From contig JAURYH010000040.1 in NCBI GenBank assembly GCA_030653975.1, positions 28,955 to 92,954 of the forward strand: DNA of 64,000 nucleotides, given 5' to 3'. The position numbers were made by a program, and so were the translations under genes. Below are positions 19,287-29,185 of this stretch, piece after piece. The stretch comes from Hydrogenophaga sp. GTDB lineage: Bacteria > Pseudomonadota > Gammaproteobacteria > Burkholderiales > Burkholderiaceae_C. The stretch's first letter is position 1; each line of letters begins with the position of its first letter. A model generated the notes under the pieces. That model made no database searches, was not told the DNA's origin, and was given only the letters and a program-made list of their open reading frames with translations.

Positions 19287-20264
19287 ATGTACGAAAAAAT
19301 GCTGGAGATACGGCACTTCGAGGAGACCATGGCCACGGTCTATCTGGAAGGCAAGCTGCCGCCGCATATCCAGAAAGGGCTGGCGTTTGACATCGGCGCA
19401 GGCCCGGTGCCGGGCGAGATGCACCTCGCCGCGGGGCAGGAGCCGGTGGCGGTGGGCGTGTGCGCGCACCTGAAGCAGACCGACACGGTGGTGGGCACGC
19501 ACCGGCCGCACCATTTTGCGATCGCCAAGGGTGTGCCGCTCGGCCGCATGGCGGCCGAGATGTTCGGCAAGGCCACCGGGCTGGGCAAGGGCAAGGGGGG
19601 TCACATGCACCTGTTCGATCCGGTGAGCCGGTTCAGTTGCAGCGGCATCATCGGTGCCAGCCTGCCGCCGGCTTGCGGCGCCGCGCTGGCGGCGAAGAAG
19701 CTGGGCAAGGACTGGGTGGCGGTGGCCTTTTTCGGTGAAGGCGCGGCCAACCAGGGCGCGGTGCACGAGTCGCTCAACCTCGCGGCCTTGTGGAAACTGC
19801 CGGTCATTTTTGTCTGCGAGGACAACAAGTGGGCGATCTCGGTGCCCAAGTCCAGCGCCACGTCCATCGAATGGGTGGCCGACCGTGCCGCGGGCTATGG
19901 CATGCCGGGCATCAAGGTCGCGACCAACGACGCCATGGCGGTGTACGAGGTGGCCGGGCCGGCCATTGCGCGCGCCCGCCGGGGCGATGGCCCCAGCCTG
20001 ATCGAGGTCAAGACCGACCGCTACCTGGGCCACTTCCAGGGTGACCCGGAGGTCTACCGTCCGAAAGACGAGGTGGCCAACCTGCGCAAGAACGATCCGA
20101 TCCCGCGGATGGCCAGCCGTCTGAAGCTGCAGGGCTACATGAACGACGCCGAGGAGGCCCACCTGGTGGCGCTCGCCCGGCGGCGGGTGGCCGATGCCTT
20201 CGAGTTCGCGCGCAACAGCCCCGACCCCGAACCGCAGGATGCCTTGCAGGACGTCTTTGTCTGA
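19287..20264 (+). CDS. 2-oxoacid dehydrogenase E1 component, alpha subunit (pyruvate/acetoin type)
   Basis: A 325-residue thiamine-diphosphate E1 alpha subunit. It shows EMHLAAGQEPVAVGVCAHL, the RPHHFAIAKGV region, the GKGGHMHLF loop and the ThDP/magnesium motif FFGEGAANQGAVHESLNLAALW with the downstream NNKWAIS-type DNKWAIS. It heads an operon with the beta subunit, a lipoyl domain and a lipoate ligase-like gene. ATG 19287 (AGAGG 11 bases upstream) is the most plausible start; the frame is open to 19182 and a start nearer the AGGAGAG at about 19247 would need a non-standard codon. The pyruvate versus acetoin substrate is undecided. Confidence 0.88.
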   Translation: MYEKMLEIRHFEETMATVYLEGKLPPHIQKGLAFDIGAGPVPGEMHLAAGQEPVAVGVCAHLKQTDTVVGTHRPHHFAIAKGVPLGRMAAEMFGKATGLGKGKGGHMHLFDPVSRFSCSGIIGASLPPACGAALAAKKLGKDWVAVAFFGEGAANQGAVHESLNLAALWKLPVIFVCEDNKWAISVPKSSATSIEWVADRAAGYGMPGIKVATNDAMAVYEVAGPAIARARRGDGPSLIEVKTDRYLGHFQGDPEVYRPKDEVANLRKNDPIPRMASRLKLQGYMNDAEEAHLVALARRRVADAFEFARNSPDPEPQDALQDVFV

Positions 20265-20299
20265 GCCGGTCCGCCACCGAAACCCACCAGGAGCACGAC

Positions 20300-21340
20300 A
20301 TGAGCAACACCCGAAAGCTCACCATGGCGCAGGCCATTGCGGAGGGCATTGGCCAGGAGATGCAAAGCGACGACACGGTTTTCGTGATGGGCGAGGACAT
20401 CGGCCAATACGGCGGCATCTTCGGTGCCACCGGGGGCCTGCTGGACCGCTTCGGTCCGGATCGCATCATGGACACCCCGATCTCCGAGACCGCCTTCATC
20501 GGCACCGCCACCGGCGCCGCCGCCGCGGGCCTGCGGCCGATCGCCGAGCTGATGTTCGTGGACTTCTTCGGCGTCTGCATGGACCAGATCTACAACCACC
20601 TGGCCAAGAACACCTACATGGCGGGCGGCCACATCAAGCTGCCGGTGGTGCTGACCACGGCCATCGGCGGCGGCTACAACGACGCGGCGCAGCACTCGCA
20701 ATGTCTGTACGCCACCTTCGCCCACATGCCGGGCCTGAAGGTGGTGGTGCCGTCCAACGCGTACGACGCCAAGGGCCTGATGATCCAGGCGATCCGCGAC
20801 GACAACCCGGTGCTGTTCATGTACCACAAGGGCATCATGGGCCTGCCCTGGATGGCGTACTTCGAGGGCAGCAGCAACGAGGTGCCTGAGGCGGCGTACA
20901 CCATTCCGTTTGGCCAGGCGCGCGTGGCGCGCGAGGGCAGCGACGTCACCATCGTCACCCTCAGCCAGATGGTGCAGAAGGCACTGCTGGCGGCGGAAGA
21001 ACTGGCGACCGAGCGCATCAGCGTGGAGGTGATCGACTTGCGCACGCTGGTGCCGCTGGACCGCGAGGCGGTGCTGCGTTCGGTGCGCAAGACCGGGCGC
21101 CTGCTGGTGGCCGACGAGGATTACCTGGGCTTTGGCCTGACCGGTGAAATCGCCGCCATCTTGGCCGAAAACCTCGATACCGTGCACCTGAAGGCGCCGG
21201 TGAAGCGGGTGGCGGTGCCGAATGTGCCGATTCCCTACAGCCGACCGCTGGAGCAGTTCGTGATACCGCAGGTTGACAGCCTGGTGGTGGCGGTGCGCGG
21301 GCTGATGGGTTCCACGATCCGACAGCCGGCAGCCGCATGA
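20300..21340 (+). CDS. 2-oxoacid dehydrogenase E1 component, beta subunit
   Basis: A 346-residue E1 beta subunit with the usual MTMAQAIAEGI-like start (residues 8-17), the acidic EDIGQYGGIFGAT stretch, DTPISETAFIGTATGAA, and the C-terminal transketolase domain (RISVEVIDLRTLVPLD, then LVADEDYL). It should form an alpha2beta2 enzyme with the preceding gene, decarboxylating pyruvate, acetoin or another 2-oxoacid and passing the acyl group to a lipoyl domain. CAGGAGCACGAC precedes the ATG. The lipoyl-domain gene overlaps its stop by four bases. Confidence 0.93.
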   Translation: MSNTRKLTMAQAIAEGIGQEMQSDDTVFVMGEDIGQYGGIFGATGGLLDRFGPDRIMDTPISETAFIGTATGAAAAGLRPIAELMFVDFFGVCMDQIYNHLAKNTYMAGGHIKLPVVLTTAIGGGYNDAAQHSQCLYATFAHMPGLKVVVPSNAYDAKGLMIQAIRDDNPVLFMYHKGIMGLPWMAYFEGSSNEVPEAAYTIPFGQARVAREGSDVTIVTLSQMVQKALLAAEELATERISVEVIDLRTLVPLDREAVLRSVRKTGRLLVADEDYLGFGLTGEIAAILAENLDTVHLKAPVKRVAVPNVPIPYSRPLEQFVIPQVDSLVVAVRGLMGSTIRQPAAA

Positions 21341-21588
21341 TGAACATCACCTTGCCGGACGCCGTATGGGAGGGGGTCGAGCCATCGGTCGAGGCCCTGG
21401 TGGACCGCTGGCTGGTGCAGGAGGGGGACACCGTGCGCCAGGGCCAGCCGCTGGTCACGGTGGTGCTGGTCAAGGCCAGCCAGGACATCGGGGCGCCCAT
21501 GGATGGCCGTATCGCCCACATCCTGGTGACTGCGGGTCACACCTTCCACCGGGGCCAGCCCATTGCAACGCTGGAGCGCCTGCCATAG
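21337..21588 (+). CDS. Free-standing lipoyl-domain protein
   Basis: An 83-residue single lipoyl/biotinyl domain: ITLPDAVWEGVEPSVEALVDRW at the start, the turn VLVKASQDIGAPMDGRI holding the candidate lipoylation lysine (around residue 46), and GHTFHRGQPIATLE at the end. Dihydrolipoyl acyltransferases (E2) carry this domain fused to a subunit-binding and catalytic domain; both are missing here. Translation is coupled to E1 beta (ATGA overlap). It probably accepts acyl or reducing equivalents from the E1, but the next acceptor is not in the operon. Confidence 0.85.
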   Translation: MMNITLPDAVWEGVEPSVEALVDRWLVQEGDTVRQGQPLVTVVLVKASQDIGAPMDGRIAHILVTAGHTFHRGQPIATLERLP

Positions 21589-22295
21589 ACACCACAGCCC
21601 TGGAGCAGGACTGGAACCGCCAGCAGCTGGAGCGACCGGTTTCCGTCGCGGACTTCCGTGTCTGGAACCACCGCTGGCCTGCCGTTGTGCTGGGCTGTTC
21701 GCAGCGTGGCCTGCGGGACGGCATCGCAGCGCGCCTGCAGCCCCGGGGCGTGGGTCTGGTGGAGCGCTCATCGGGCGGCGGTGCCGTGTTGAGCGGACCC
21801 TGGATGGTCAGCGTTTCCGTGGCTTTGCCGCCGGACCACGTCTGGGCGACCAGCGGGCTGGAGGGATACCGGCAACTGGGGCGCGTGCATGCGGCTGTGT
21901 TGGCCGGGCTGGGCGTGGCCACGCTGCAGGTGCCGCCCGAGGGCGTTGGCCGCGCAAATCAGCGCTGGGGCGGCGGTGTGCGCTGGGCGTGTTTCGGCAG
22001 CCTGGCACCCTGGGAGCTCACCGACGGTGAGGGCCGCAAATTGGTGGGGCTGGCCCAGCGGCGGCAGGGCCATGGCGTGCTGCTGGTGGCCGGCACCTTG
22101 TGCCACGCGCCCGATTGGCCGCTGTTGTGCGATGCCATGGGATCGCCTGGCGATGTGTCAGGGCTGCAGCGGGTGACCGTGGCCTGTGATGCGCTGGCCG
22201 ATCGGGCGTTTTCCGCGACCACACTGGCCGAACAACTGCGGCGCGCCCTGGCCAGCGAACTGGGGCCTCCACGGTGTTCGCCGTTGGCGATCTGA
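21585..22295 (+). CDS. Lipoate-protein ligase-like protein, start codon uncertain
   Basis: About 236 residues of the BPL/LplA fold. VERSSGGGAVLSGPWMVSVS resembles the lipoate/octanoate-binding RR-x-GGGAVYHD loop, and GRKLVGLAQRRQGHGVLL contains the lysine-containing motif of lipoate ligases and octanoyltransferases. The position behind a lone lipoyl domain suggests a dedicated modifier of that domain. No ATG, GTG or TTG begins the conserved region; the frame begins near ATA 21585, which overlaps the lipoyl-gene stop (ATAG), or CTG 21600. A non-canonical start or translational re-initiation must be assumed, or the gene is decaying. Confidence 0.7.
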   Translation: MDTTALEQDWNRQQLERPVSVADFRVWNHRWPAVVLGCSQRGLRDGIAARLQPRGVGLVERSSGGGAVLSGPWMVSVSVALPPDHVWATSGLEGYRQLGRVHAAVLAGLGVATLQVPPEGVGRANQRWGGGVRWACFGSLAPWELTDGEGRKLVGLAQRRQGHGVLLVAGTLCHAPDWPLLCDAMGSPGDVSGLQRVTVACDALADRAFSATTLAEQLRRALASELGPPRCSPLAI

Positions 22296-22440
22296 ACCGG
22301 ATCTCCGCTGCGCCACGTCGGACGTTCATCACATCCACGGCTGTCAGGGTCTCTGCGGCGCCGCTGCGGCATTTGAGCGCCTTCCTGTAAGGTTCTGCTG
22401 GTTTCCCCGACTCATCCCTACCCAACCCGAGGACACCGTG

Positions 22441-22950
22441 ATGAAGAAGGACCGCAGAACCCTGCTGAAGCAACTGGGCGCCATGCTGGCCGGGGTCGCC
22501 TTGCCGGCCGTGGCGCCGCAGGCCGCCGAGCCACCGTTTCCGCTGAAAAAGACCGCCGCCGACTGGAAGAAGATCGTTTCGCCCGCGGCCTACCACGTGC
22601 TGTTCGAACACGGCACCGAGCGCGCCGGCACCAGCGCCCTGAACGCCGAGAAGCGCCCGGGCACCTATGTCTGCGCCGCCTGCAACCTGCCGCTGTTCGA
22701 CGCCGCCCACAAATACGAGAGCGGTACCGGCTGGCCGAGCTTTTGGCAACCGCTGCCCGGCGCGCTGGGCACGTCCACCGACTTCAAGCTGATCTACCCG
22801 CGCACCGAATACCACTGCAGCCGCTGTGGCGGACACCAGGGCCACGTGTTCAACGACGGCCCCAAACCCACCGGCAAACGTTATTGCAACAACGGCGTGG
22901 CGCTGGCCTTTGTGCCCCAGGGCGACGCGCTGCCGGCGCTGCGCACCTGA
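22441..22950 (+). CDS. msrB: Peptide-methionine (R)-S-oxide reductase with Tat signal
   Basis: A 169-residue MsrB that reduces methionine-R-sulfoxide. The N-terminus has a twin-arginine type signal (KKDRRTLLKQLG, hydrophobic stretch, then AVAPQAAEP), so export to the periplasm is likely. Zinc cysteines CAAC (around 77) and CSRC (around 125) and the catalytic cysteine in RYCNNGVAL (around 148) are present, as is the GTGWPSFW substrate loop. ATG 22441 lies in ACCGTGATG, where GTG 22438 is an alternative. A periplasmic msrA follows 17 bp downstream. Confidence 0.92.
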   Translation: MKKDRRTLLKQLGAMLAGVALPAVAPQAAEPPFPLKKTAADWKKIVSPAAYHVLFEHGTERAGTSALNAEKRPGTYVCAACNLPLFDAAHKYESGTGWPSFWQPLPGALGTSTDFKLIYPRTEYHCSRCGGHQGHVFNDGPKPTGKRYCNNGVALAFVPQGDALPALRT

Positions 22951-22967
22951 ACCTTTGGAACCCCACC

Positions 22968-23552
22968 ATGAACAAGACATTCCGGGCGCTGGCCCTCTCC
23001 GCCTGCCTGGGCGCCCTGGCCGCGACGGCCCAGGCGGCCACCGCCACGGCGGTCTTTGCCGGCGGCTGCTTCTGGTGCATCGAGGCGGACTTCGAGAAGC
23101 TGGCGGGCGTGGTCGAGGTGGAGTCCGGCTACACCGCGGGCAAGACCGCCAACCCGACCTACGAGCAGGTGAGCAACGGCCACACGGGGCACACGGAAGC
23201 GGTGCGCGTCATCTACGACCCGGCGAAGGTGAGCTACGCCGATCTGGTCGAGTATTTCTGGCGCCACATCGATCCGACGGTGAAAGACCGCCAGTTCTGC
23301 GACATCGGCAGCCAGTACCGCAGCGGCATCTACTGGGGCAATGCGGTCGAGCGCCAGGTGGTCGAGGCCAGCCGTGACGCGCTGCTCAGGAGCGGCCGGT
23401 TCAAGGCCATCCACACCGAGCTCGCGCCCGCCAGCACCTTCTACCTGGCGGAGGACTACCACCAGGACTATTACAAGAAGAACTCGGTCCGCTACAACTA
23501 CTACCGCTACAGCTGCGGTCGCGATGCGCGCGTGAAGTCGCTCTGGCAGTAG
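22968..23552 (+). CDS. msrA: Peptide-methionine (S)-S-oxide reductase with Sec signal
   Basis: A 194-residue MsrA acting on methionine-S-sulfoxide. A Sec signal peptide (residues 1-23, ending AATAQAA) precedes the catalytic GGCFWCIEADFEKL (cysteine around 33). ESGYTAGKTANPTYEQVSNG, GHTEAVRVIYDP and DIGSQYRSGIYW are classic. The resolving cysteine is probably in YRYSCGRDARV. With the upstream Tat-exported MsrB it forms an envelope methionine repair pair for both stereoisomers. Confidence 0.93.
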   Translation: MNKTFRALALSACLGALAATAQAATATAVFAGGCFWCIEADFEKLAGVVEVESGYTAGKTANPTYEQVSNGHTGHTEAVRVIYDPAKVSYADLVEYFWRHIDPTVKDRQFCDIGSQYRSGIYWGNAVERQVVEASRDALLRSGRFKAIHTELAPASTFYLAEDYHQDYYKKNSVRYNYYRYSCGRDARVKSLWQ

Positions 23553-23636
23553 CCCCGTCCGGGGTCTTCCGAACGCCCGGAGTGGCACGGACCCGGTGGT
23601 AGCATTCCTGCTACTTTTCACTACAAGGGGCGGGGA

Positions 23637-24869
23637 ATGAGGGATTCGGACAATTTCGCCGAAACGGTGATGATGGACGCCCAGCCACCGGCGCCGCCGC
23701 ACCGGCCGCAGACGCTGGACATCCGTTTCACCGGCTCGGGCAGCGAATACTTCCGGATCTGGATCGTCAACCTGCTGCTGACCCTCGTCACGCTCACGCT
23801 CTACCTGCCCTTCGCCCGCGCGCGGCGCATGGCCTATTTCCAGAACAACACGCTCGTTGGTGGTGACCCGCTGGGTTTCCATGCCGATCCCTGGAAGATG
23901 TTTCGCGGCTACCTGCTGGTGCTGGTGCTCGGCCTGGGCTACTGGGCGGTGTCGAATTTCATGCCGGCGTTTTCCTGGGTGGCGCTGGTGGTGTTCATGG
24001 GGCTGTGGCCGCTGCTGTGGCGCTCATCGCTGCAGTTCCGCCTGCGCAACACCAGCTGGCGCGGTGTGCGCCTGAGTTTCGTGGGCGACATCCCATCGGC
24101 CTATCTGAGCATGCTGCCGATGTTCCTGCCCGCGCTGGCCTTTGTCGTGCTCCTGCCCGAACCCGTCGAGGGCGAGGTGGTCGACGAAGAGAGCGCGCGC
24201 TACGCCGCTGCCGTGGTGGGGGCCGTGGTGCTGGGGTTTGTGCTGTTGCTGCCCTGGCTCTGGGCACGCATCAAGCGCTACCAGCACGGGGGCTACACCT
24301 TCGCCCAGGAGCGCACCGAGCTCACCGTCGGCGTGGGCCGGTTCTACGGCCTGTTCTTCAAGATCCTGGGCGTGGCGCTGGCGGTGATGCTGGTGGTCGG
24401 CAGTGTCATGGGCGCGGCCTTCGGGGTGATGATGCTCATGGGCATGACCAACTGGGCCGAACTGAGCAGCGGGGGTGGTGCGGTCGCCGGCCTGCTGGCT
24501 GCGGTGGCTTTTGGCGTTGTCGTGTTGATGGTCTACATGCTGATGCCGCTGGTCGTGGGGTCGTACACGACCTCGCGCCTGCAGAACCTGCTCTGGTCCC
24601 ACACCCGCAGCCCGAAGATCCAGTTCCGGAGCGACCTGCGCCTGGGCCCGCTGTTTCGCGTCGGCCTGGTCAACTGGCTGCTGATCGCGCTCACCCTGGG
24701 CCTCTACTGGCCGTTTGCCAAGGTGCGCCTGGCGCGCGTCAAGCTCGAAGCGATGGCGCTGGTGGTGCAGGGTGATGTGGACGAATGGGTGGCCGAAGCG
24801 CAGCCGGCGGGCCGGGGGGTGCTGGGCGATGCGGCGGGCGATTTCTTCGGCATCGACATGGGGCTGTGA
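23637..24869 (+). CDS. YjgN family (DUF898) membrane protein
   Basis: A 410-residue inner-membrane protein with two related halves. Each begins with a phrase like FTGSGSEYFRIWIVNLLLT (residues 32-50) or FRSDLRLGPLFRVGLVNWLL (about 325-350), followed by LTLGLYWPFAKVRLARV-type loops. About eight helices are predicted. DUF898/YjgN proteins have no known activity. The ATG of the downstream M48 peptidase overlaps the stop (TGATG), so the two are coupled, a pairing seen often enough to suggest a joint role at the membrane. Confidence 0.88.
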   Translation: MRDSDNFAETVMMDAQPPAPPHRPQTLDIRFTGSGSEYFRIWIVNLLLTLVTLTLYLPFARARRMAYFQNNTLVGGDPLGFHADPWKMFRGYLLVLVLGLGYWAVSNFMPAFSWVALVVFMGLWPLLWRSSLQFRLRNTSWRGVRLSFVGDIPSAYLSMLPMFLPALAFVVLLPEPVEGEVVDEESARYAAAVVGAVVLGFVLLLPWLWARIKRYQHGGYTFAQERTELTVGVGRFYGLFFKILGVALAVMLVVGSVMGAAFGVMMLMGMTNWAELSSGGGAVAGLLAAVAFGVVVLMVYMLMPLVVGSYTTSRLQNLLWSHTRSPKIQFRSDLRLGPLFRVGLVNWLLIALTLGLYWPFAKVRLARVKLEAMALVVQGDVDEWVAEAQPAGRGVLGDAAGDFFGIDMGL

Positions 24870-25972
24870 TGGAGGCGGGCGCATCCGCGGTGATCCGGAC
24901 CCAGTGGTTTGACGGGCGCAGCCCGCGCGGGCGCTCGGTGACCCTGCAGGTGTTGGGCGACGAGCTGCTGCTGCGCACGCACGACGGCCTCGTCGAACAC
25001 CGCTACCCGCTGGGCGGCGTGCGCTGGCCCGAGCGCCGCAGCCACGGCCAGCGCCAGACCGGACTGCCCGATGGTGGCCTGATCCAGCACGCCAGCGCCG
25101 CCGAGTGGGACGCCTGGTTCCAGGCCAGCGGTCTGCGCGAGGGCGCCGTCGTGGGCTGGATGCAGAGCTGGCGCGCCACCTTCGCCGCCATGGCCGGCAC
25201 GGTGGTGTTTCTCGCCGCGGCCTGGGTCTGGGGCGTGCCCTGGCTCAGCACCACGCTGGCCCGGCTGGTGCCGCAGTCGCTGGAAAACCAGATCGGCGAG
25301 CAGAGCCTGGCGCAGCTCGACCGCCTGTTCCTCAAGCCCAGCCAGTTGCCCGCCGCGCAGCAGGAAGCGCTGCGCCAGCGCTTTGCCCGGGTGGTTGAAG
25401 CCGCCCACCCCGAGGGCGATGCACCGGCCTGGCAACTCGCCTTTCACCAGAGCGAGGTGCTGGGTGCCAACGCCTTTGCCCTGCCCGGTGGCAGCATCGT
25501 CATGACCGACGATCTGGTGGCGCTGCTGGACGACCAGCCCGATGCGCTTGTGGGCGTGCTCGCGCACGAGCTGGGCCATGTGCAGCGCCGCCACGGGCTG
25601 GACCTGATGGTGCGCGCCAGCCTGGTCAGCGCGCTGGTGGGCGTGGTGCTGGGCGACGCCAGCGGCTTCCTCGCCACCGTGCCCGCCACCCTGGCCACGC
25701 AGTCGTATTCGCGCGATGCCGAGCGCGAAGCCGACGCCCACGCGGCGCAGATGCTGCACGCGAGCGGCATTCATCCGGCGGTGATGGCGATCTTCTTCGA
25801 GCGCATGCTGATGGAGGCCAACGGCCCAGGCAACGCGTCGGGCCAGCCGGCGGATGCGCGCGATGACGAGACCGGCGCGGGCGTGTCGCTGCCCATCGCC
25901 ATCTCCAGCCACCCGGACCATGCCGAGCGCATCCGCTTCTTCCGCGAATGGCAGGCGCCCGGCCCGCGTTGA
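24869..25972 (+). CDS. M48 family zinc metallopeptidase
   Basis: A 367-residue membrane-anchored protease. An N-terminal DUF-like domain (residues 1-95) is followed by a membrane helix (about 104-128), then the peptidase with zinc motif [11 protein letters not shown] (around 233) and the third ligand in [14 protein letters not shown] (around 284). [16 protein letters not shown] is typical of M48 proteins such as BepA and LoiP. It is coupled to the preceding DUF898 gene. Targets are not known. Confidence 0.9.
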   Translation: MEAGASAVIRTQWFDGRSPRGRSVTLQVLGDELLLRTHDGLVEHRYPLGGVRWPERRSHGQRQTGLPDGGLIQHASAAEWDAWFQASGLREGAVVGWMQSWRATFAAMAGTVVFLAAAWVWGVPWLSTTLARLVPQSLENQIGEQSLAQLDRLFLKPSQLPAAQQEALRQRFARVVEAAHPEGDAPAWQLAFHQSEVLGANAFALPGGSIVMTDDLVALLDDQPDALVGVLAHELGHVQRRHGLDLMVRASLVSALVGVVLGDASGFLATVPATLATQSYSRDAEREADAHAAQMLHASGIHPAVMAIFFERMLMEANGPGNASGQPADARDDETGAGVSLPIAISSHPDHAERIRFFREWQAPGPR

Positions 25973-26067
25973 GACTTTTTACCCGGAGCGCAGCGCCTGT
26001 TGCGGTGACCGCACAGCGGGTGGGGGTCGTCGGGCGTATGCTGAGATCAACTTGTTTTCTGCACCCC

Positions 26068-26808
26068 ATGCACGCCTTGACCCAGCCCTCTGCCGAACCC
26101 GTTTTCACCGCCCGTGGCCTGACCAAGGTCTACGGCGAAGGCGACACCGCCGTCCATGCCTTGCGCGGTGTGGACCTGGACATCGTGCGTGGTGAGTTCG
26201 TGGTGCTGCTGGGCGCCTCGGGCAGCGGCAAGTCCACCCTGCTCAACATCCTGGGCGGGCTGGACACGGCCACGGCCGGCTCGGCCCGCTGGACGCACGC
26301 GGGCGAAACGCACGAACTCATCGGCGCGGGCGACGCCGAACTCACGCGCTACCGGCGCGAACACGTGGGCTTCGTGTTCCAGTTCTACAACCTGATCCCC
26401 AGCCTGACGGCACGCGAAAACGTGGCGCTGGTGACCGACCTGGCCGAAGACCCCATGAAGCCCGAGGATGCGCTCGCGCTGGTGGGCCTGGGCGGGCGTC
26501 TGGACCACTTCGTGTCGCAGCTCTCGGGCGGTGAGCAGCAGCGCGTGGCGATTGCGCGCGCCATCGCCAAGAACCCCGAGGTGCTGCTGTGCGACGAGCC
26601 CACCGGTGCGCTCGACTGCGCCACCGGCGTGATGGTGCTGCAGGCGATCGAACACGTGAACCGCGAACTCGGCACGACCACCGTCGTCATCACGCACAAC
26701 GCGCCGATCGCCGAGATGGCCGACCGTGTGCTGCGCCTGGCCGACGGCCGCATCGTCGAGACCCGCGTCAACCCGCACAAGCTGCCGGCGTCCACGCTGA
26801 GCTGGTGA
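26068..26808 (+). CDS. ABC transporter ATP-binding protein (MacB/LolD type)
   Basis: A 246-residue ATPase: Walker [10 protein letters not shown] near 49, the [17 protein letters not shown]-loop, signature [16 protein letters not shown] near 152, Walker [13 protein letters not shown] near 171. It pairs with the FtsX-type permease and the HlyD-like adaptor that follow without gaps. Together they form a MacAB-like or devBCA-like mechanotransmission transporter reaching into the periplasm. Confidence 0.92.
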   Translation: MHALTQPSAEPVFTARGLTKVYGEGDTAVHALRGVDLDIVRGEFVVLLGASGSGKSTLLNILGGLDTATAGSARWTHAGETHELIGAGDAELTRYRREHVGFVFQFYNLIPSLTARENVALVTDLAEDPMKPEDALALVGLGGRLDHFVSQLSGGEQQRVAIARAIAKNPEVLLCDEPTGALDCATGVMVLQAIEHVNRELGTTTVVITHNAPIAEMADRVLRLADGRIVETRVNPHKLPASTLSW

Positions 26809-26815
26809 ACCCCGC

Positions 26816-29185
26816 ATGAAGGCCATCCACATCAAGCTCTGGCGCGACCTGAAGCGCCTGCGTGCGCAGGTGGCCACCATCGCCATGGTGGTGGCCATCG
26901 GTGTGGCCGGCTTCGTGGGCATGTTCTCGGTGCACCAGTCGCTGCAGGGTTCGCGAGATGACTTCTACCGCGACAACCGGCTGGCCGACGTGTTTGCCAA
27001 CGTGAAGCGCGCGCCGGTGCACCTGCGCGAGCGCCTCGCCGCGCTGCCCGGTGTCGCCGAGGTCCAGCTCGACGTGCTGTTCGACGCGCAGATCGACCTG
27101 CCGGGCGTGCTGCCGCCGGTCACCGGGCGCTTCATCGGCCTGGACCTGGCGCGCGCCCACGCCGGCCGCCAGGGCATCAACACGCTCACGCTCAAGCGCG
27201 GGCGCTGGCCCGAGCGCGACGGTGCGCTGGAAGCGCTGGTGAGCGACCGCTTTGCCGCCGCGCGCGGGCTGAACCCCGGCGACACGGTGCACGCGATCCT
27301 GAACGGCAAGCGCGAGCGCGTGCACCTGGTGGGCACCGCCGCGTCGCCCGAGTACGTGTTCGCCTCGCAGGGCGGCGCGCCAGACGACCAGTCGTTCGGC
27401 ATCTGGTGGATCGACGGTGCACGCATGACCCAGGCCTTCGACATGCAGGGCGCGTTCAACCAGGTGTCGCTGCGGCTCGACGCGGGCCAGGCCACGGCGC
27501 CGGTGCTGGCGCAGGTGGACCGCCTGCTGGAGCCCTACGGTGCTTTCGGCGCGGTCGGGCGCGACAAGCAGCTCTCGGCCAAGATCGTCAGCGACGAGCT
27601 GGACCAGCTTCAGGTCATGGGCACGGTGCTGCCGGCCATCTTCCTGGCGGTGGCGATGTTCATCCTCAACGTCGTGCTGAGCCGCCAGGTGGCCACGCAG
27701 CGCAGCCAGATCGCGGCGCTCAAGGCGCTGGGCTACAGCGATGGCGCCATCGCGTGGCACTACATCCAGCTCGCGCTGGCCATCGCCGGACTCGGCGTGG
27801 CGGTGGGGCTGGCCCTGAGCCAGCTCATTGGCCGCGGCATGCTCGGGCTGTACGACGAGGTGTTCCGTTTCAACGGGCTCACCTACGAGACCAGTGCCTG
27901 GCTGGTGGTGGTGTCGGCGCTGCTCGCCGCAGCCGCTGCTGCGGCGGGCACCTGGAACGCGATCCGCGCCGTGGTGCGGCTCAAGCCGGCGCAGGCCATG
28001 CAGCCGCCGGCCCCGCCGGCCTACCAGCCCACGCTGGTGGAGCGGCTGGGGCTGCGCCGTTTTGTCAGCACCGGCGCGATGATGGTGATCCGCAACTTCG
28101 AGCGCCGCCCGCTGCGCGCGGCCTTCACCGTGACCGGGATTGCACTCGCGGTGGCGCTGCAGATTTCCGGTGCCTTCTGGATCGACGCGATTGCGCACAT
28201 CGTCGATGTGCAGTTCCGCCAGGTGCAGCAGGGCGACGTGCTGGTCAACTTTCACCGCCCGGTGCCCCTGACGGTGGTGCAGGACCTCAAGCGCCTGCCC
28301 GGTGTGATCGACGCCGAGCCCTACCGCACCGAGCCGGTCCGTGTGCGCCTGCACGGGCGCAGCGAAGACACGGCGCTCACCGGTTACCGCAGCGACGCGC
28401 AACTGATGCGCGTGGTGGACGAAACCCGCGGTGCGGTGGCCATGCCGGCGCACGGCGTGGTGCTGTCCTCGCTGCTCGCGCGCTCGCTCGGTGCGCGCGT
28501 GGGCGACCGCATCGAGCTGGAGTTCCGCCTCTGGAGCCAGCAGCGCGTCGAGGTGGCGGTGGTGGACATCGTGCACACCATGTTCGGCCAGCTGCTCTAC
28601 ATGAACCTGGACGCGATGAACGCGCTGGCGCGCGACGGCAACGGCGTGGCCGAAGCGGCACTGCAGGTCGACCCGATGGCCATGGACGCGTTCTGGGGCG
28701 CGGTGAAGGCCGCGCCGGTGATCAGCTCGGTGTTCGACAAGGCCGGCACCCTGGCAGCGTTCAACAAGACCACCTCGCGCAACATGGGCGTGTTCAGCGG
28801 CATCCTGACGCTGTTTGCGGTGGCCATGGCGGTGGGCATCATCTACAACGCAGCGCGCATCGCGCTCTCCGAGCGCGCCTGGGAGCTCGCCAGCCTGCGC
28901 GTGCTGGGCATGACGCGGGCCGAGGTCTCGGTGCTGCTGCTGGCCGAGCTGGGCGCCGAGCTGCTGCTGGCCCTGCCCATCGGGGCGCTCACCGGCTGGG
29001 GGCTGGCCTCGCTGATGATGCGGCTGATGGCGTCGGACAGCATCGATTTCCCGGTCGTGATCGAGCCGTCCACCTACGCATCGGCGGCGCTGATCGTGCT
29101 GGCGGCGGGTGTGGTCAGCGCGCTGCTGGTGCGCCGGCAGATCGACCGGCTGGACCTGGTTTCTGTCTTGAAGGTACGCGAATGA
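26816..29185 (+). CDS. FtsX-like ABC transporter permease
   Basis: A 789-residue permease with the duplicated layout of type VII ABC systems: helix 1 about 20-40, a large periplasmic domain (40-265), three helices (about 270-400), a second periplasmic domain (430-655) and three final helices (about 665-785). [20 protein letters not shown] and [19 protein letters not shown] are the two cytoplasmic coupling stretches. It lies seven bases after the ATPase and overlaps the adaptor gene (ATGA). The substrate is unknown. Confidence 0.9.
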   Translation: MKAIHIKLWRDLKRLRAQVATIAMVVAIGVAGFVGMFSVHQSLQGSRDDFYRDNRLADVFANVKRAPVHLRERLAALPGVAEVQLDVLFDAQIDLPGVLPPVTGRFIGLDLARAHAGRQGINTLTLKRGRWPERDGALEALVSDRFAAARGLNPGDTVHAILNGKRERVHLVGTAASPEYVFASQGGAPDDQSFGIWWIDGARMTQAFDMQGAFNQVSLRLDAGQATAPVLAQVDRLLEPYGAFGAVGRDKQLSAKIVSDELDQLQVMGTVLPAIFLAVAMFILNVVLSRQVATQRSQIAALKALGYSDGAIAWHYIQLALAIAGLGVAVGLALSQLIGRGMLGLYDEVFRFNGLTYETSAWLVVVSALLAAAAAAAGTWNAIRAVVRLKPAQAMQPPAPPAYQPTLVERLGLRRFVSTGAMMVIRNFERRPLRAAFTVTGIALAVALQISGAFWIDAIAHIVDVQFRQVQQGDVLVNFHRPVPLTVVQDLKRLPGVIDAEPYRTEPVRVRLHGRSEDTALTGYRSDAQLMRVVDETRGAVAMPAHGVVLSSLLARSLGARVGDRIELEFRLWSQQRVEVAVVDIVHTMFGQLLYMNLDAMNALARDGNGVAEAALQVDPMAMDAFWGAVKAAPVISSVFDKAGTLAAFNKTTSRNMGVFSGILTLFAVAMAVGIIYNAARIALSERAWELASLRVLGMTRAEVSVLLLAELGAELLLALPIGALTGWGLASLMMRLMASDSIDFPVVIEPSTYASAALIVLAAGVVSALLVRRQIDRLDLVSVLKVRE

